From NCBI RefSeq assembly GCF_018398315.1, contig NZ_JAHBRW010000002.1:1410637-1474636 (forward strand): a DNA stretch of 64,000 nucleotides, in the 5' to 3' direction. The notes beneath the pieces were generated by a model, which did not search any database, was not told where the DNA came from, and was given only the letters and a program-made list of their open reading frames with translations. A program made the position numbers and the translations under genes. Position 1 is the first letter of the stretch. The number at the start of each line of letters is the position of its first letter. Source of the DNA: Chelatococcus sp. YT9 (GTDB taxonomy: Bacteria; Pseudomonadota; Alphaproteobacteria; Rhizobiales; Beijerinckiaceae). Positions 8,808-18,021 of this stretch are shown here, in pieces.

Positions 8808-9992
8808 TCACGTCGGCGTGCGGATACTATCCTGATTGGCCTTGTTGCCCGCCCAATGGGCCATGATGATGGACGACGGCCGGACCAGTCCGAAATAAAG
8901 GCCGAGTGACTCGAGACTTGCCCGGTGAAGATCGACGAGATGATCCTTCACTGCTACGCAATCCTCTGCGACGACCAGATGGAAGTCCCGCATGACTGCT
9001 TCGCGAGCGGTTGTCTCCACGCAGCAGTTTGTGGTGACACCGCTGACGATCAGACTTGAGATGCCGCGTGATCTCAGCAGGCGGTCAAGGCCCGTGTCGG
9101 CAAAAGCGCCGAAGCGATGTTTAGTGATGACAGCCTCGCCGGGCGCGGGCTCGATCCCATCAATGAATTCCGCGCCCCAGCTGCCCGGAAGGCATACCTC
9201 GACGGAGGCATTCGAGAAGCGTTCCGTTTGCGACAGATCGGCGGCGGACGCTGTCCAGACGGCTGGCTCCCGCCCGCCGTTCGTCGGAAATCGGTAAGGC
9301 GAGCTGACAGATCGAAAGGGCATGCCATATTCAGCACGGACGTGGACGACAAAGACACCTGCATCTCTGGCGGCCGACAACAGAGCACGGCTACGTTCGA
9401 CCGCAGCCTTGATCATCATTATCGGCTGACCGCCGCGGCCGGTGGCTCCTTCGTCCGCGCAGAAGTCGTTTTGCAGGTCAATCAGCACGAGCGCCGCGTG
9501 GCGGGGTGACACCCGCGTCGCCAGATCGGGGAGGATGATGGACGGCCGCTCATCCGTATCGCACCGCTCCCGTGGCGAATGATCGGGCGGCGTGGCTCGG
9601 TAGTCGATGACGTAGCCCTGCAGGCTCGCGAAGGTCTCTAATGTCTGATGTAATAGAGCGTTTGGAGATCCTATGAAAAGCAGCCGCCGCACCCCGTGCG
9701 ACCGCAGGAGCAAATCGATGCAGGAGACGAGATAGAGTCCCGCGGCGTCGCCGTAGATTGTAAAGCGGCGGGCGTTCATGTCAGGTAACACCCTGCAGCC
9801 GGCGGGGCGACCTGGAGTGGCATCGCCGCGCCAGGGGCCGTCCGGCGCGGGCACATCATGCAAGTCCACGATGAGCCAGTCGCGTTCTCCCGCCGCTCGT
9901 CGCCAGCTGTCGCCCAGGGATGTATCGTCGGCGGACCCGCTGGGGATGAAGACCGCTGTATCTGCTGCCGGGGAAAAGATGGAAGACGTCAT
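8808..9992 (-). CDS. Isochorismatase-family hydrolase with degenerate duplicated N-terminal half
   Basis: A 394-residue protein, about twice the usual family length. Residues 165-390 form a complete isochorismatase-like hydrolase with triad D172 (LIDLQND), K291 (VITKHRFGAF) and C324 (GVTTNCCVETT). Residues 10-135 look like a second copy of the same fold: CIDLLLRSHGVRRLLFIGSP parallels LDRLLRSRGISSLIVSGVTT 210 residues later. In this copy the Asp, Lys and Cys positions read about P17, G81 and L114, so it cannot be catalytic. Its place between the binding-protein and permease genes suggests it acts on the imported solute, perhaps an amide. A TTG at 10031 overlapping the upstream stop is an alternative start. 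Confidence 0.85.
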   Translation of the reverse strand: MTSSIFSPAADTAVFIPSGSADDTSLGDSWRRAAGERDWLIVDLHDVPAPDGPWRGDATPGRPAGCRVLPDMNARRFTIYGDAAGLYLVSCIDLLLRSHGVRRLLFIGSPNALLHQTLETFASLQGYVIDYRATPPDHSPRERCDTDERPSIILPDLATRVSPRHAALVLIDLQNDFCADEGATGRGGQPIMMIKAAVERSRALLSAARDAGVFVVHVRAEYGMPFRSVSSPYRFPTNGGREPAVWTASAADLSQTERFSNASVEVCLPGSWGAEFIDGIEPAPGEAVITKHRFGAFADTGLDRLLRSRGISSLIVSGVTTNCCVETTAREAVMRDFHLVVAEDCVAVKDHLVDLHRASLESLGLYFGLVRPSSIIMAHWAGNKANQDSIRTPT

Positions 9993-10027
9993 CGATGGTT
10001 CAGCCCCCACGCAGGTTGAATCACACT

Positions 10028-11086
10028 TCAAAATGCGACTTCTTGATTCCAGCGATCGGCGAGCTCAGACATTTGCGGAATGATTTTAGCCCAGCTGAAG
10101 AGTTGCAGGTGTTCGCGTGAAGGCACGCGTTGGCGGGTGCGTTCATTAACAACGGCATTCACGTTGGTTGGGGCTGCCACGACGCCGTTGCAGAAATTCT
10201 CCTGAACTTCCTTGCTCAACGCAAAGTTGATGAATTTCTTGCATACATCCGCATTCTTCGAGTTCTTGGCGATGTGGTATGAAACTGCGCCCGCCATGGC
10301 CCCTTCAGACGGATAGATAAACTTGACGGGCTTGCCGGCATCAATCAATCCGTAAGCTGGAATATTAGTCGTCATGCCACACACCCAAGCCTCGCCGCTG
10401 CCCAAAAGATTAGCGATATCGACGCCACTTTTGAAGAATTGTTTGATATTTGGCTTCAGGCGTTTAAGCGCGGCGAAGGCGGGTTCCATCTGGTCCTCGG
10501 TTCCCCCGTTGAGGCGGGCGGCGATCACCAGCAGCTCCCAAGAGCCCCATTGGCCGATTTCCGGAACCGTCACTTTGCCCTTATAGGCAGGGTTCCAAAG
10601 GTCCTGCCAGGATTTGGGCGGCGTGGGGACCAAGTCCTCCCGGTAGGCAATGCCGTAGCCGACATAGTCAAGACCGATCCCCGCCTTATCATACTGATCG
10701 TACCACTCCGGGGCGACTTGCCCGATGTTCGGAATATCGGCGACGCTTAGAGGCATTCCGATACCTTCCATCGTGGCTTTAATACTGTCCGGATAGGGAA
10801 GCAGAAGAAGGTCTATTTCAGGCGACTTGCGATTGACAATCGAGTTTGTGAGCCATTCGCTGGAAAGCCCAGTCTTGGTTAAGACCTTGATCCCGGTTTC
10901 TTTTTCAAAAGGTTCGATGACGTGCTTGCGGTATTCGCGCTCGTAGACGCCGCCAAAGACTGTCGAAACGAATTCCCGCGCCTGAGCGTGCGCCGGGGCG
11001 CCAAATCCGATCGTTACAGTCGCCGCTCCGGCAGCTTCAAGGAAGGAGCGACGATTCATGATGCTTGAGAACCGCGTGTTGCTCAT
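10028..11086 (-). CDS. Periplasmic substrate-binding protein, PotD type
   Basis: A 352-residue solute-binding protein of the spermidine/putrescine-binding (PotD/Fbp-like) class. The N-terminus has a Tat-like signal, NRRSFLEAAGAATVTIGF, ending near APAHAQA. AGGGG lies 9 bases before the ATG. It is the first gene of the minus-strand importer operon and would deliver its ligand to the PotB/PotC-like permeases downstream. The ligand cannot be read from the sequence; opine, polyamine and thiamine relatives all belong to this class. Confidence 0.92.
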   Translation of the reverse strand: MSNTRFSSIMNRRSFLEAAGAATVTIGFGAPAHAQAREFVSTVFGGVYEREYRKHVIEPFEKETGIKVLTKTGLSSEWLTNSIVNRKSPEIDLLLLPYPDSIKATMEGIGMPLSVADIPNIGQVAPEWYDQYDKAGIGLDYVGYGIAYREDLVPTPPKSWQDLWNPAYKGKVTVPEIGQWGSWELLVIAARLNGGTEDQMEPAFAALKRLKPNIKQFFKSGVDIANLLGSGEAWVCGMTTNIPAYGLIDAGKPVKFIYPSEGAMAGAVSYHIAKNSKNADVCKKFINFALSKEVQENFCNGVVAAPTNVNAVVNERTRQRVPSREHLQLFSWAKIIPQMSELADRWNQEVAF

Positions 11087-11426
11087 TATGATTTCCCCTC
11101 ATGTCCGTCTGGTCGGACCTTGTGCGAATTTTCCGGCTGGCATTCTGAAACTCGCCTGAGTGCCTTCAGCCTAACGCCATATTTAATAATGTTCAACATG
11201 TCCGCTCCAAAAATTTATCAAGCCAGGAGGCGAGCACGTCGCGAGCCTGAAAAAATATATAAATAACAGTCAATTAAGGATTGTCGGGAGGCCTCGGCAA
11301 GGCGCGGTGAATTTGTTAATAGGAATAAAAATTCTTGATCTGCTCTTTATGTGCGCGTTATTAAAGAGGCCTTCTCGGTATTCGCCGACGTCGTAGTACC
11401 GAGCGCCTTTCGGGAGCTGAGCCCGC
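11087..11426. other. Divergent intergenic control region
   Basis: This 340-base A+T-rich gap separates the importer operon (leftward) from the acyl-CoA operon (rightward). It carries a plausible rightward promoter at 11335-11363. I see no gene and no clear palindrome; the leftward promoter could not be placed with confidence. Confidence 0.5.
11335..11363 (+). promoter_or_regulatory. Candidate promoter of the enoyl-CoA hydratase operon
   Basis: TTGATC (11335-11340) and TTATTA (11358-11363) are 17 bases apart and end 63 bases before the hydratase ATG. The boxes are moderate matches only. Confidence 0.35.
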
Positions 11427-12242
11427 ATGTCCGACACACGACACATCTATTATGAACGCCAGAATGGCATCGGTTATGTTGTCCTCAACAGGCCCGACAA
11501 GCTGAACGCAATTTCTGAGCCAATGAAGACCATGCTGGTCGACGCATTCGCCGAGGCGGATCGCGACAAGCAGACGTCTGTCACGGTCCTGCGGGGCGAA
11601 GGACGCAGCTTCTGCGCGGGCCATGATATTTCCGGCGATGACGAGGACAACCACGAGGAGAACGCCATCGGCTGGCATGAGCATCTTGCGGGCAGCGTTC
11701 GCTCTGAAATGGCGCCTTTCGACGCCGCCAAGCCCGTCATCGCCTCCGTTCAGGGGCATGCGCTGGGCGGTGGTTGTCAGCTCGCGATGTTCTGCGATTT
11801 CGTGATTGCGGCCGAGAATGCCAGGTTCGGCGAGCCGGAGGTTCGTCTTGGCTACGCGGGTCCGGCTTTCATCATGCCGTGGATCGCCGGTTACAGGCGT
11901 GCGCGGGAGTTCATCTATTTCGGCGACCAGATCACCGCTGAAGTGGCCGCTGAATACGGCATCGTCAACAAGGTTGTCCAGACCGAGGAGCTTGCAGCGG
12001 CGACGCTTGCCTATGCCAAGCGGCTGTCGCTGATCGGGCCTGAGGTCTTGATGCGGACGAAGCTTGCGTTGAAGCGCGGGCTCGAAGCAGCGGGCTTCCG
12101 CAACGCCATCAATGCGGGCCATGACATCGTGACGGCTCTTTATGCGAGCGAGACCGAGAATGGCCGTGCATTCAATAGCATGGTTGAGCGAGACGGCTTC
12201 AAGGCAGCCCTCGCCTGGCGCTCCAACCAGTTCAAGACCTGA
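11427..12242 (+). CDS. Enoyl-CoA hydratase/isomerase family protein
   Basis: A 271-residue crotonase-fold protein. The oxyanion-hole segments are visible as SFCAGHDIS (about residue 63) and GHALGGGCQLA (about 112), followed by an acidic active-site loop FGEPEVRLGYAG. Family members hydrate, isomerise or cleave acyl-CoA thioesters in the cytosol. It leads a plus-strand operon with an ADP-forming acyl-CoA synthetase, a FlK-like thioesterase and a D-2-hydroxyacid dehydrogenase, 26 bases before the synthetase. The acyl group is unknown. Confidence 0.92.
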   Translation: MSDTRHIYYERQNGIGYVVLNRPDKLNAISEPMKTMLVDAFAEADRDKQTSVTVLRGEGRSFCAGHDISGDDEDNHEENAIGWHEHLAGSVRSEMAPFDAAKPVIASVQGHALGGGCQLAMFCDFVIAAENARFGEPEVRLGYAGPAFIMPWIAGYRRAREFIYFGDQITAEVAAEYGIVNKVVQTEELAAATLAYAKRLSLIGPEVLMRTKLALKRGLEAAGFRNAINAGHDIVTALYASETENGRAFNSMVERDGFKAALAWRSNQFKT

Positions 12243-12268
12243 GCGCAAACCCGTCGGCTGGAGTTCCC

Positions 12269-14389
12269 ATGACCATCGATGCATTGCTGAACGCCCGGTC
12301 GATCGCGATCGTGGGCGCCTCCGAACGCCCGTCTGCCGGCCGCAACATTCTCGTGTCCCTGCAGCGGATGGGATTTGCCGGCGAGATCTATCCGATCAAT
12401 CCCAAGCGGGATGTGATCCTCGGGTACCCCGCCTATCCACGGCTGACCGATGTGCCGGGCCATATTGATACGGTGGCCTTCTGTCTCGGCAATGCGCATC
12501 TGCCACAGGCGTTCCAGGATGCGGCCGGGAAAGGCGTCGGCGCGGCCGCGATCTATGCCGGCGGCTTCTCGGAGTCCGCCGAAGCGGAGGCCCAGAGGCT
12601 CGGCGCCTTCATCACGGGACTGAGCAAAGAGGCGGGTATCGCGCTGTGCGGCCCCAACTGCATGGGCGCGCTGAGCCCCTCCACCCGATCATCCACCTAT
12701 CTGCATGAGGTGCTTGATCCAATGGAGGTCAACGGGCATGTCGGCCTCATTTCCCAGAGCGGTGCGATCTGCATCGCGATGGCCTCCGATTGCCGGCGTT
12801 ACGGGTTCAGCCACATCATCTCGTCAGGCAATGAGGCGGTGCTGACGACCTGCGACTTCATGGAATACATGATCGCGGATCCGCACACCCGGACGATTGC
12901 CCTTTTTCTGGAGGCGGTGCGCGAGCCGGAGCGGTTCGTGGCGCTTCTGGATCGCGCGGCCGATGCGGGCAAGCCGGTCGTCGCTCTGAAGGTGGGAAAA
13001 AGCGCGCGCGCGAAGCATTCCATCACGACCCACACCGGGGGGCTCGCTGGCGAGGCGCGCGTCTTCAGCGCCGCGCTGGCCGCGCATCGGGCGATCGAGG
13101 TCAACACGCTCGGCGAGATGACCGAGGTGCTGGCTGCAGTGCAGGGCGGGCGCTATCCCCGAGGCGAACGGCTCGCCGTGATGACGGGTTCAGGCGGACA
13201 GGCGGAACTGGTGCTCGATATCGCCGCCGAGGCCGGCTTCGATCTGCCCCCGCTCGCCGCTTCGGAGCGCGTGGAGGTCGAGCACGTCGTCGGGCGCATA
13301 ACGGGTGACGGTAACCCGCTCGATGCATGGGGTTCCGGCGACCCCAACACCAATTATCCCCACGCCCTGCGGGTGCTCGGCCAGTCCGCCAACTATGATG
13401 CGGTGGCGCTTCTCTGTGACGGCATGGATGGGCATCCCCTTGATGAGCCGGCTGAGGATCTCGTTTACGCGCATATGCTGGCCGACGCGGCGCGCGAGAG
13501 CGGCAAGCCCTTCTTTCTCCTGTCGACGCGGGCCGGTGTTTTCCGGCGTGACCAGGAAGCCATCGTGCGGGCCGCAGGTGTCGGCTTCATCAGCGGCATC
13601 GTCGAAGGCCTTGGTGCCGTCAGAAAGCTTGCCCGTTGGGCGCGGCCGCAACTGCCCGAACGCCGGGTCAATGTGGAGGCGAGCGCTATTGGGACGCATC
13701 GGGCGACGATCAATGAGCGGGATGCCAAGGCGCTTCTGGCGGAGGCCGGGCTTTCGGTGACCAGGGAATGCCTCGCCCGCTCGCTGGACGAGGCGAGCGC
13801 CGCCTTCTCCGGCTTCGGTGGGGCGGTGGTGCTGAAAGTCGCCTCCGACGACATCGCCCATAAGTCCGAATATGGGCTGGTGGAGCTGGGCATTCGCGAC
13901 GAGGCGGCGCTCGCCGCGGCATGGGCGCGCCTCGAGGAGAAGCTAGCGGTGGTGCCGGGCGAGCCCTCAATCCAGGGCATGCTCATGCAGGAGATGGTGC
14001 AGGGGGGCGTCGAGGTCTTTGCCGGCGTGAGCCGCGATCCGGAATTCGGCCTGGTGCTTGCCTTCGGCCTGGGCGGAACGCTTGTCGAAGTGCTGCGCGA
14101 CGTGACCCTGCGGCCGTTGCCGCTCAGGCAGGGCGACGCAGAAGCCATGATCGCGGAAGCGCATGTGGCTGCCACAATCCTCCAGGGTGTACGCGGCGCG
14201 CCGCCTGCGGATATCGATGCCCTGGCGTCCAATATCTACGCCATCGCCGATTTCGCCTGGGCGAACAGGGACAGTATCGACGAGATCGATGTCAACCCTA
14301 TCAAGGTTATGGAGCGCGGCAAGGGGTGTATCGCTGTGGATGCTCTCATCATCCCGCGCCGCCCCACTCTAGCGCCCTCTGCAGAGTAA
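12269..14389 (+). CDS. Acetate--CoA ligase (ADP-forming) family acyl-CoA synthetase
   Basis: A 706-residue single-chain NDP-forming acyl-CoA synthetase. The N-terminal CoA-binding domain starts SIAIVGASERPSAGRN (about residue 11); a succinyl-CoA-synthetase-like flavodoxin domain follows, with the phospho-His loop represented by THTGGLAGEARVF (about 252). The C-terminal ATP-grasp_5 domain covers about 480-700 (VVLKVASDDIAHKSEYG, EVFAGVSRDPEFG). It makes or uses acyl-CoA with ATP or ADP plus phosphate. GGAG precedes the ATG. Bacterial homologues act on acids from feruloyl-CoA, dicarboxylate or sulfonate degradation; the substrate here is unknown. Confidence 0.92.
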   Translation: MTIDALLNARSIAIVGASERPSAGRNILVSLQRMGFAGEIYPINPKRDVILGYPAYPRLTDVPGHIDTVAFCLGNAHLPQAFQDAAGKGVGAAAIYAGGFSESAEAEAQRLGAFITGLSKEAGIALCGPNCMGALSPSTRSSTYLHEVLDPMEVNGHVGLISQSGAICIAMASDCRRYGFSHIISSGNEAVLTTCDFMEYMIADPHTRTIALFLEAVREPERFVALLDRAADAGKPVVALKVGKSARAKHSITTHTGGLAGEARVFSAALAAHRAIEVNTLGEMTEVLAAVQGGRYPRGERLAVMTGSGGQAELVLDIAAEAGFDLPPLAASERVEVEHVVGRITGDGNPLDAWGSGDPNTNYPHALRVLGQSANYDAVALLCDGMDGHPLDEPAEDLVYAHMLADAARESGKPFFLLSTRAGVFRRDQEAIVRAAGVGFISGIVEGLGAVRKLARWARPQLPERRVNVEASAIGTHRATINERDAKALLAEAGLSVTRECLARSLDEASAAFSGFGGAVVLKVASDDIAHKSEYGLVELGIRDEAALAAAWARLEEKLAVVPGEPSIQGMLMQEMVQGGVEVFAGVSRDPEFGLVLAFGLGGTLVEVLRDVTLRPLPLRQGDAEAMIAEAHVAATILQGVRGAPPADIDALASNIYAIADFAWANRDSIDEIDVNPIKVMERGKGCIAVDALIIPRRPTLAPSAE

Positions 14390-14414
14390 TGCGAAATCTT
14401 CAAAGGACTGTCTC

Positions 14415-14807
14415 ATGAGCGAGCATAAGAGCACATTCGTGGTAACGCCCGCGATGAGCGCCGAGCAGCACGGCAATGCGGGCTTTCCGGTGCTGGCGAC
14501 ACCCGCACTCCTCGGCCTGTTCGAGAAGGCAGCGATCGCCGCCATGGCGGATCGGCTGTCGGCCGGCGAGGGATCCGTCGGCACCGGTGCCTCGCTGCAG
14601 CATCTGGCGGCAACGCCTCTCGGCCAAACCGTCACGATCACCGCGCGCATCACGGCCAGCGAAGGCAAGCGGGTCAGCTTCACACTCGAGGCGCATGACG
14701 AACAGGAGAAGATCGGGACGTGCACTCACGAGCGGTTTATCGTGGATATCGCCCGCTTCGTGGATCGTCTCGACAAGAAGGCCGTGGCAGCGGCGAAAGA
14801 CTCGTGA
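14415..14807 (+). CDS. FlK-like hotdog acyl-CoA thioesterase
   Basis: A 130-residue hotdog thioesterase resembling fluoroacetyl-CoA thioesterase FlK. The three FlK catalytic positions (T42, E50, H76) have exact equivalents here at T29 (ATPALLGLFEKA), E37 and H63 (LQHLAATPLG), with identical 8- and 26-residue spacings. AAGGA lies 8 bases before the ATG. Its stop overlaps the GTG of the next gene in GTGA. It probably removes an unwanted or dead-end acyl-CoA made by the operon's synthetase or hydratase. Specificity for fluoroacetyl-CoA is not implied by these residues alone. Confidence 0.85.
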   Translation: MSEHKSTFVVTPAMSAEQHGNAGFPVLATPALLGLFEKAAIAAMADRLSAGEGSVGTGASLQHLAATPLGQTVTITARITASEGKRVSFTLEAHDEQEKIGTCTHERFIVDIARFVDRLDKKAVAAAKDS

Positions 14808-15790
14808 AGACAGCGCTCTTGACGAGCATCGCGCGCGACAGTATCGCGGCGGCATTGTCGCCGTTCGGCGAGGTCCGTCTGGTTGCCGATCAGCCGGAGC
14901 TTCCCGCGGCGCTCGATGGTGCCGACGTCTTGGTGATGAGCAATCCTGGCCTCTATACGGCGGAATTCGCCGATGAGCTCTGCCGGCATGGTAGGGCCCT
15001 CCGGTGGATCCAGTTTCTGTCGGCAGGTTATGATGGGCCGCAGCTGCATGGCATTCCGGCGAAGGCTGTGCTCACCAATGCCGGGGAATGCTGGTCGCCG
15101 ACCGTTGCCGAACATGCGGTGGCGCTGCTTCTGGCGCTCGTCCGGCAGCTGGCGGATTGCCACGCGGCACAGGACAGGCGGCAATGGGACGCCGGCATCC
15201 GTCCGCGTCTCGCCTCGCTGGAAGGCAAGACCGTCACCATACTTGGCTTTGGCAGCATCGGGCGCGACATCACGGCGCGTTTGCGCCCCTTCGGCGCGCA
15301 TATCGTCGGCGTCACGCGGAGCGGCTTGCCGGTCGAGGCCGGCGCGGCACCGGATCGCATGGTGCAGGTCGGACAGCTGCCGGGGCTTCTCAGGGAGACG
15401 GATGCGCTTGTCGTGACCCTGCCGCTCTCCGCGCAGACACGGCATATCATCGACGCGGATGCGCTTGCCTGTCTGCCGCCTCATGCCGTGCTGGTCAACG
15501 TATCGCGGGGTGGGACGGTAGATGCCATCGCTGTTGCGGAAGCCCTTCAGACGGGGCGGCTTGGCGGCGCTGCCCTCGACGTCACCGAGCCGGAACCTTT
15601 GCCGGCCGATGATCCCCTCTGGGCGACGCCGAACACGATCATCACGCCGCATGTCGCAGGTTTTGGAAGTGCGGCGCTCGCCGGGCGGCTGGGCAGCCTC
15701 GTCGCTGCCAATGCCCGCCGCTTCGCAACCGGACAGGACCTTCTGCACCGCGTCGATGTCCCGGTCAGGCAGCTTCCTGACAGTTTCTAG
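14804..15790 (+). CDS. D-2-hydroxyacid dehydrogenase (NAD(P)-dependent)
   Basis: A 328-residue member of the D-isomer-specific 2-hydroxyacid dehydrogenase family. The Rossmann motif GFGSIG is at 148-153 and the catalytic residues are R235 (NVSRGGTVD), E264 (EPEPLP) and H283 (ITPHVAG). The GTG start at 14804 overlaps the thioesterase stop in GTGA, which decides the start. It interconverts a 2-oxo acid and a D-2-hydroxy acid in the cytosol and is the last gene of the acyl-CoA operon. Its 3' end overlaps the convergent monooxygenase gene by 4 bases. Confidence 0.93.
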   Translation: MKTALLTSIARDSIAAALSPFGEVRLVADQPELPAALDGADVLVMSNPGLYTAEFADELCRHGRALRWIQFLSAGYDGPQLHGIPAKAVLTNAGECWSPTVAEHAVALLLALVRQLADCHAAQDRRQWDAGIRPRLASLEGKTVTILGFGSIGRDITARLRPFGAHIVGVTRSGLPVEAGAAPDRMVQVGQLPGLLRETDALVVTLPLSAQTRHIIDADALACLPPHAVLVNVSRGGTVDAIAVAEALQTGRLGGAALDVTEPEPLPADDPLWATPNTIITPHVAGFGSAALAGRLGSLVAANARRFATGQDLLHRVDVPVRQLPDSF

Positions 15791-17088
15791 GCTAGCACCG
15801 TGGCGGCCGGGCGCGGCAGGCCGAGATGATCGCGCAACGTTCGCCCGCTGTATTCGGTGCGAAACAGGCCGCGCTTCTGCAGGATGGGGACGACGTGATC
15901 GACGAAATCGTCGAAGGCGCCGGGAAACCACGATGGCATAATGTTGAAGCCGTCCGCAGCGCCGGCAACAAACCATTCCTCCAGGCCGTCGGCGACCATC
16001 TCCGGCGTGCCGACGAGGAGCCGGTGGCCCATCGCCGCAGCGGCATAGTCGCGCAATTCCCGCAGCGTCATGTTCTTGGACTTCGCCATCGCCGTCAGTG
16101 TCACCGCGTGGCCCTGCATGATGCTCGACGGCGGCAATTCCGGCACGGGACCATCCAGCGGATAGTCCGAGAGATCCTGCCCGAGACGTTCGGAGAGCAC
16201 CTTGAGTGCCGACTTCGGATCCATCATCTCGCCGAGCATGGCAAGCTTCGCCTTGGCATCGGTTTCCGTCTCACCGATGATCGGGGAGACCCCCGGCATG
16301 ATCTTCATGTGATCGGGGTTACGGCCAGCCTTGCTGGCCAGTTCCCGAAGATCCGCCCGGAACGCCTTGGCCGCGGTGAGGTCCTGCTGAACGGCGAAAA
16401 CGATTTCGGCAATCGAGGCGGCAAGCGCCCGGCCAGCATCGGATGCGCCAGCCTGAATAATAACCGGATGCCCTTGCGGGGGGCGCGAGATATTCAGGGG
16501 ACCTTTTACAGTATAGAACTCACCCTTGTGATCGAGGACATGCATTCGCGATGTATCGGCGAAGCGACCCTCGCGTTTGTCCATCACGATGGCGCCGTCT
16601 TCCCAGCTATCCCAGAGGCCCTTGGCGACCTTCACGAATTCCGTCGCTGAGGCATAGCGCTGGGCATGGGGAGGATGATGGTCGCGGCTGAAGTTCAAGG
16701 CCGCCTCAGGGAAGGCGCCCGTGACAACATTCCAGGCGGCGCGACCGCCGCTGATATGATCCAGCGAGGCAAAGAGGCGTGCGAGATTATAGGGCTCGCT
16801 ATAGGTGGCGGAGGCTGTTGCCGCGAGCCCGATATGGCTTGTCGTCATCGCCAGCGCCGACAGCAATGTCAGGGGTTCGAGCCGCACCATCATCGAAGGA
16901 TGCACGGTAGGGCCTGTATTGAGCGCGTCGGCGAAGAAGATGAGATCGAATTTGCCGCGCTCGGCCGTGCTGGCGACATGCTGCAGAAGACCGAGGTCTT
17001 CGGCATTGCCCCAAGAATCGGGAAGTTTCCAAGCGGATACATGGTGTCCCGTCCCCAGAACGAACACGCCAAGATGCATCTGGGACAT
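15787..17088 (-). CDS. LLM-class flavin-dependent monooxygenase (NtaA/SnaA/DszA family)
   Basis: A 433-residue bacterial luciferase-like monooxygenase of the NtaA/SnaA/DszA/EmoA group, recognised by MHLGVFVLGTGHH near the N-terminus, FFADAL, GRAAWNVVTG (about 118) and NISRPPQGHPVIIQAGAS (about 200). These enzymes use reduced FMN from a partner reductase to oxidise C-N, C-S or similar bonds, as in nitrilotriacetate or dibenzothiophene sulfone cleavage. No flavin reductase lies beside it, so reduced FMN must come from elsewhere. A short inverted repeat lies upstream at 17155-17174. Confidence 0.92.
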   Translation of the reverse strand: MSQMHLGVFVLGTGHHVSAWKLPDSWGNAEDLGLLQHVASTAERGKFDLIFFADALNTGPTVHPSMMVRLEPLTLLSALAMTTSHIGLAATASATYSEPYNLARLFASLDHISGGRAAWNVVTGAFPEAALNFSRDHHPPHAQRYASATEFVKVAKGLWDSWEDGAIVMDKREGRFADTSRMHVLDHKGEFYTVKGPLNISRPPQGHPVIIQAGASDAGRALAASIAEIVFAVQQDLTAAKAFRADLRELASKAGRNPDHMKIMPGVSPIIGETETDAKAKLAMLGEMMDPKSALKVLSERLGQDLSDYPLDGPVPELPPSSIMQGHAVTLTAMAKSKNMTLRELRDYAAAAMGHRLLVGTPEMVADGLEEWFVAGAADGFNIMPSWFPGAFDDFVDHVVPILQKRGLFRTEYSGRTLRDHLGLPRPAATVLA

Positions 17089-17420
17089 TTCCCACCTCCT
17101 GTTATTCCGGGTTTGCGCTGAGCAGGCTCCGATCTTGGCTTCGCATTGTGCATAATTTGAATTCTACTTCAAATATTTTTATCTGAAATAAAAAACGGTC
17201 GAGTCCGTCGGACGTCGCGGACGGGCGCGAGGAACCGTTACCGGATTGGTTCGTCGGCATGCCAGCCGTGCAGCAATCTTAATTGCTATTAAAAATCGTC
17301 CGAAAAGCCTAGGCTTGCTTGTGACCCATCCAGCGCTCACGCTGGTCTGCACGCGGGGCGACCTGATTTGGCCAACGGTCATTTGTGACGGCAAGAACCC
17401 ACCATCTCGGGCCGGGCCAT
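17089..17420. other. Intergenic region upstream of the monooxygenase
   Basis: A 332-base gap between the monooxygenase start and the end of the TIGR02444 gene. It holds an A+T-rich segment around 17150-17190 with an inverted repeat. Short open frames on both strands here look like chance. Confidence 0.45.
17155..17174. promoter_or_regulatory. Inverted repeat, possible operator of the monooxygenase gene
   Basis: Seven-base arms ATTTGAA (17155-17161) and TTCAAAT (17168-17174) are separated by 6 bases, 67 bases upstream of the monooxygenase ATG. The regulator is unknown. Confidence 0.35.
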
Positions 17421-17930
17421 TCAGGCTTGATCGATCGTCCGAACGGCGGCGGTAATGGTCGAGAGCGCCTGTTGGATCGCCTCGGCGCCCACAGCCTGAT
17501 CTTGGGAAGGAGCGAGCAGATGCTGCAAGGCCTCCGGGAGCGGCAAACCTCTCTTTTCCACGCGCGTCGTGAGCCAGCCGTGCGCCATGGCAAGCTGTAG
17601 TTGCTCGGCCTTGAGCTCGGCTGCCTTGACCGCCTCGCGCAGGGCCTCCTTCTCGGCGTCGAGGGCAGGTAGCGGGGCTTTCAGGAAGCGGCGTGCTGTC
17701 CGTAGCGGCAGCACCGCACCCGCCCGCCAATCCTTCATGGCTTCGCGCGAGGTGGCGATGTCCTCGGCGTCGAGCGGCTTGCCGATGTGGTCGGCATAGG
17801 CAACGACGATCAGATGGATCACGTCTAGGCCTGCTTCGTCCTGCAACGTGAGGCAGGCGTGGGACACGCCCGGGCGGCCGTAGAGATCGAGCGCGAAATC
17901 CCAGAGCGGTGTCTTGAGGCGCGACGTCAT
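17421..17930 (-). CDS. TIGR02444 family protein
   Basis: A 169-residue protein of the TIGR02444 (DUF2390) family, recognised by LWDFALDLYGRPGVSHACLTLQDEAGLDV at its start (residues 9-37 region) and a charged, helical C-terminal half. No function is established for the family. There are no membrane segments. It begins 91 bases after the oxidase operon on the same strand and could be a distal passenger of that transcript, but the gap and unrelated family suggest a separate housekeeping gene. Confidence 0.85.
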   Translation of the reverse strand: MTSRLKTPLWDFALDLYGRPGVSHACLTLQDEAGLDVIHLIVVAYADHIGKPLDAEDIATSREAMKDWRAGAVLPLRTARRFLKAPLPALDAEKEALREAVKAAELKAEQLQLAMAHGWLTTRVEKRGLPLPEALQHLLAPSQDQAVGAEAIQQALSTITAAVRTIDQA

Positions 17931-18021
17931 GGCAAGGCTCCGGTCTGAAGCAAGGTCTGGAAAGTTGCTCGGTTTTTCGCAGCGGACGATGCGAAAGAAC
18001 AGGGAATCAGAGCCTTGGATC

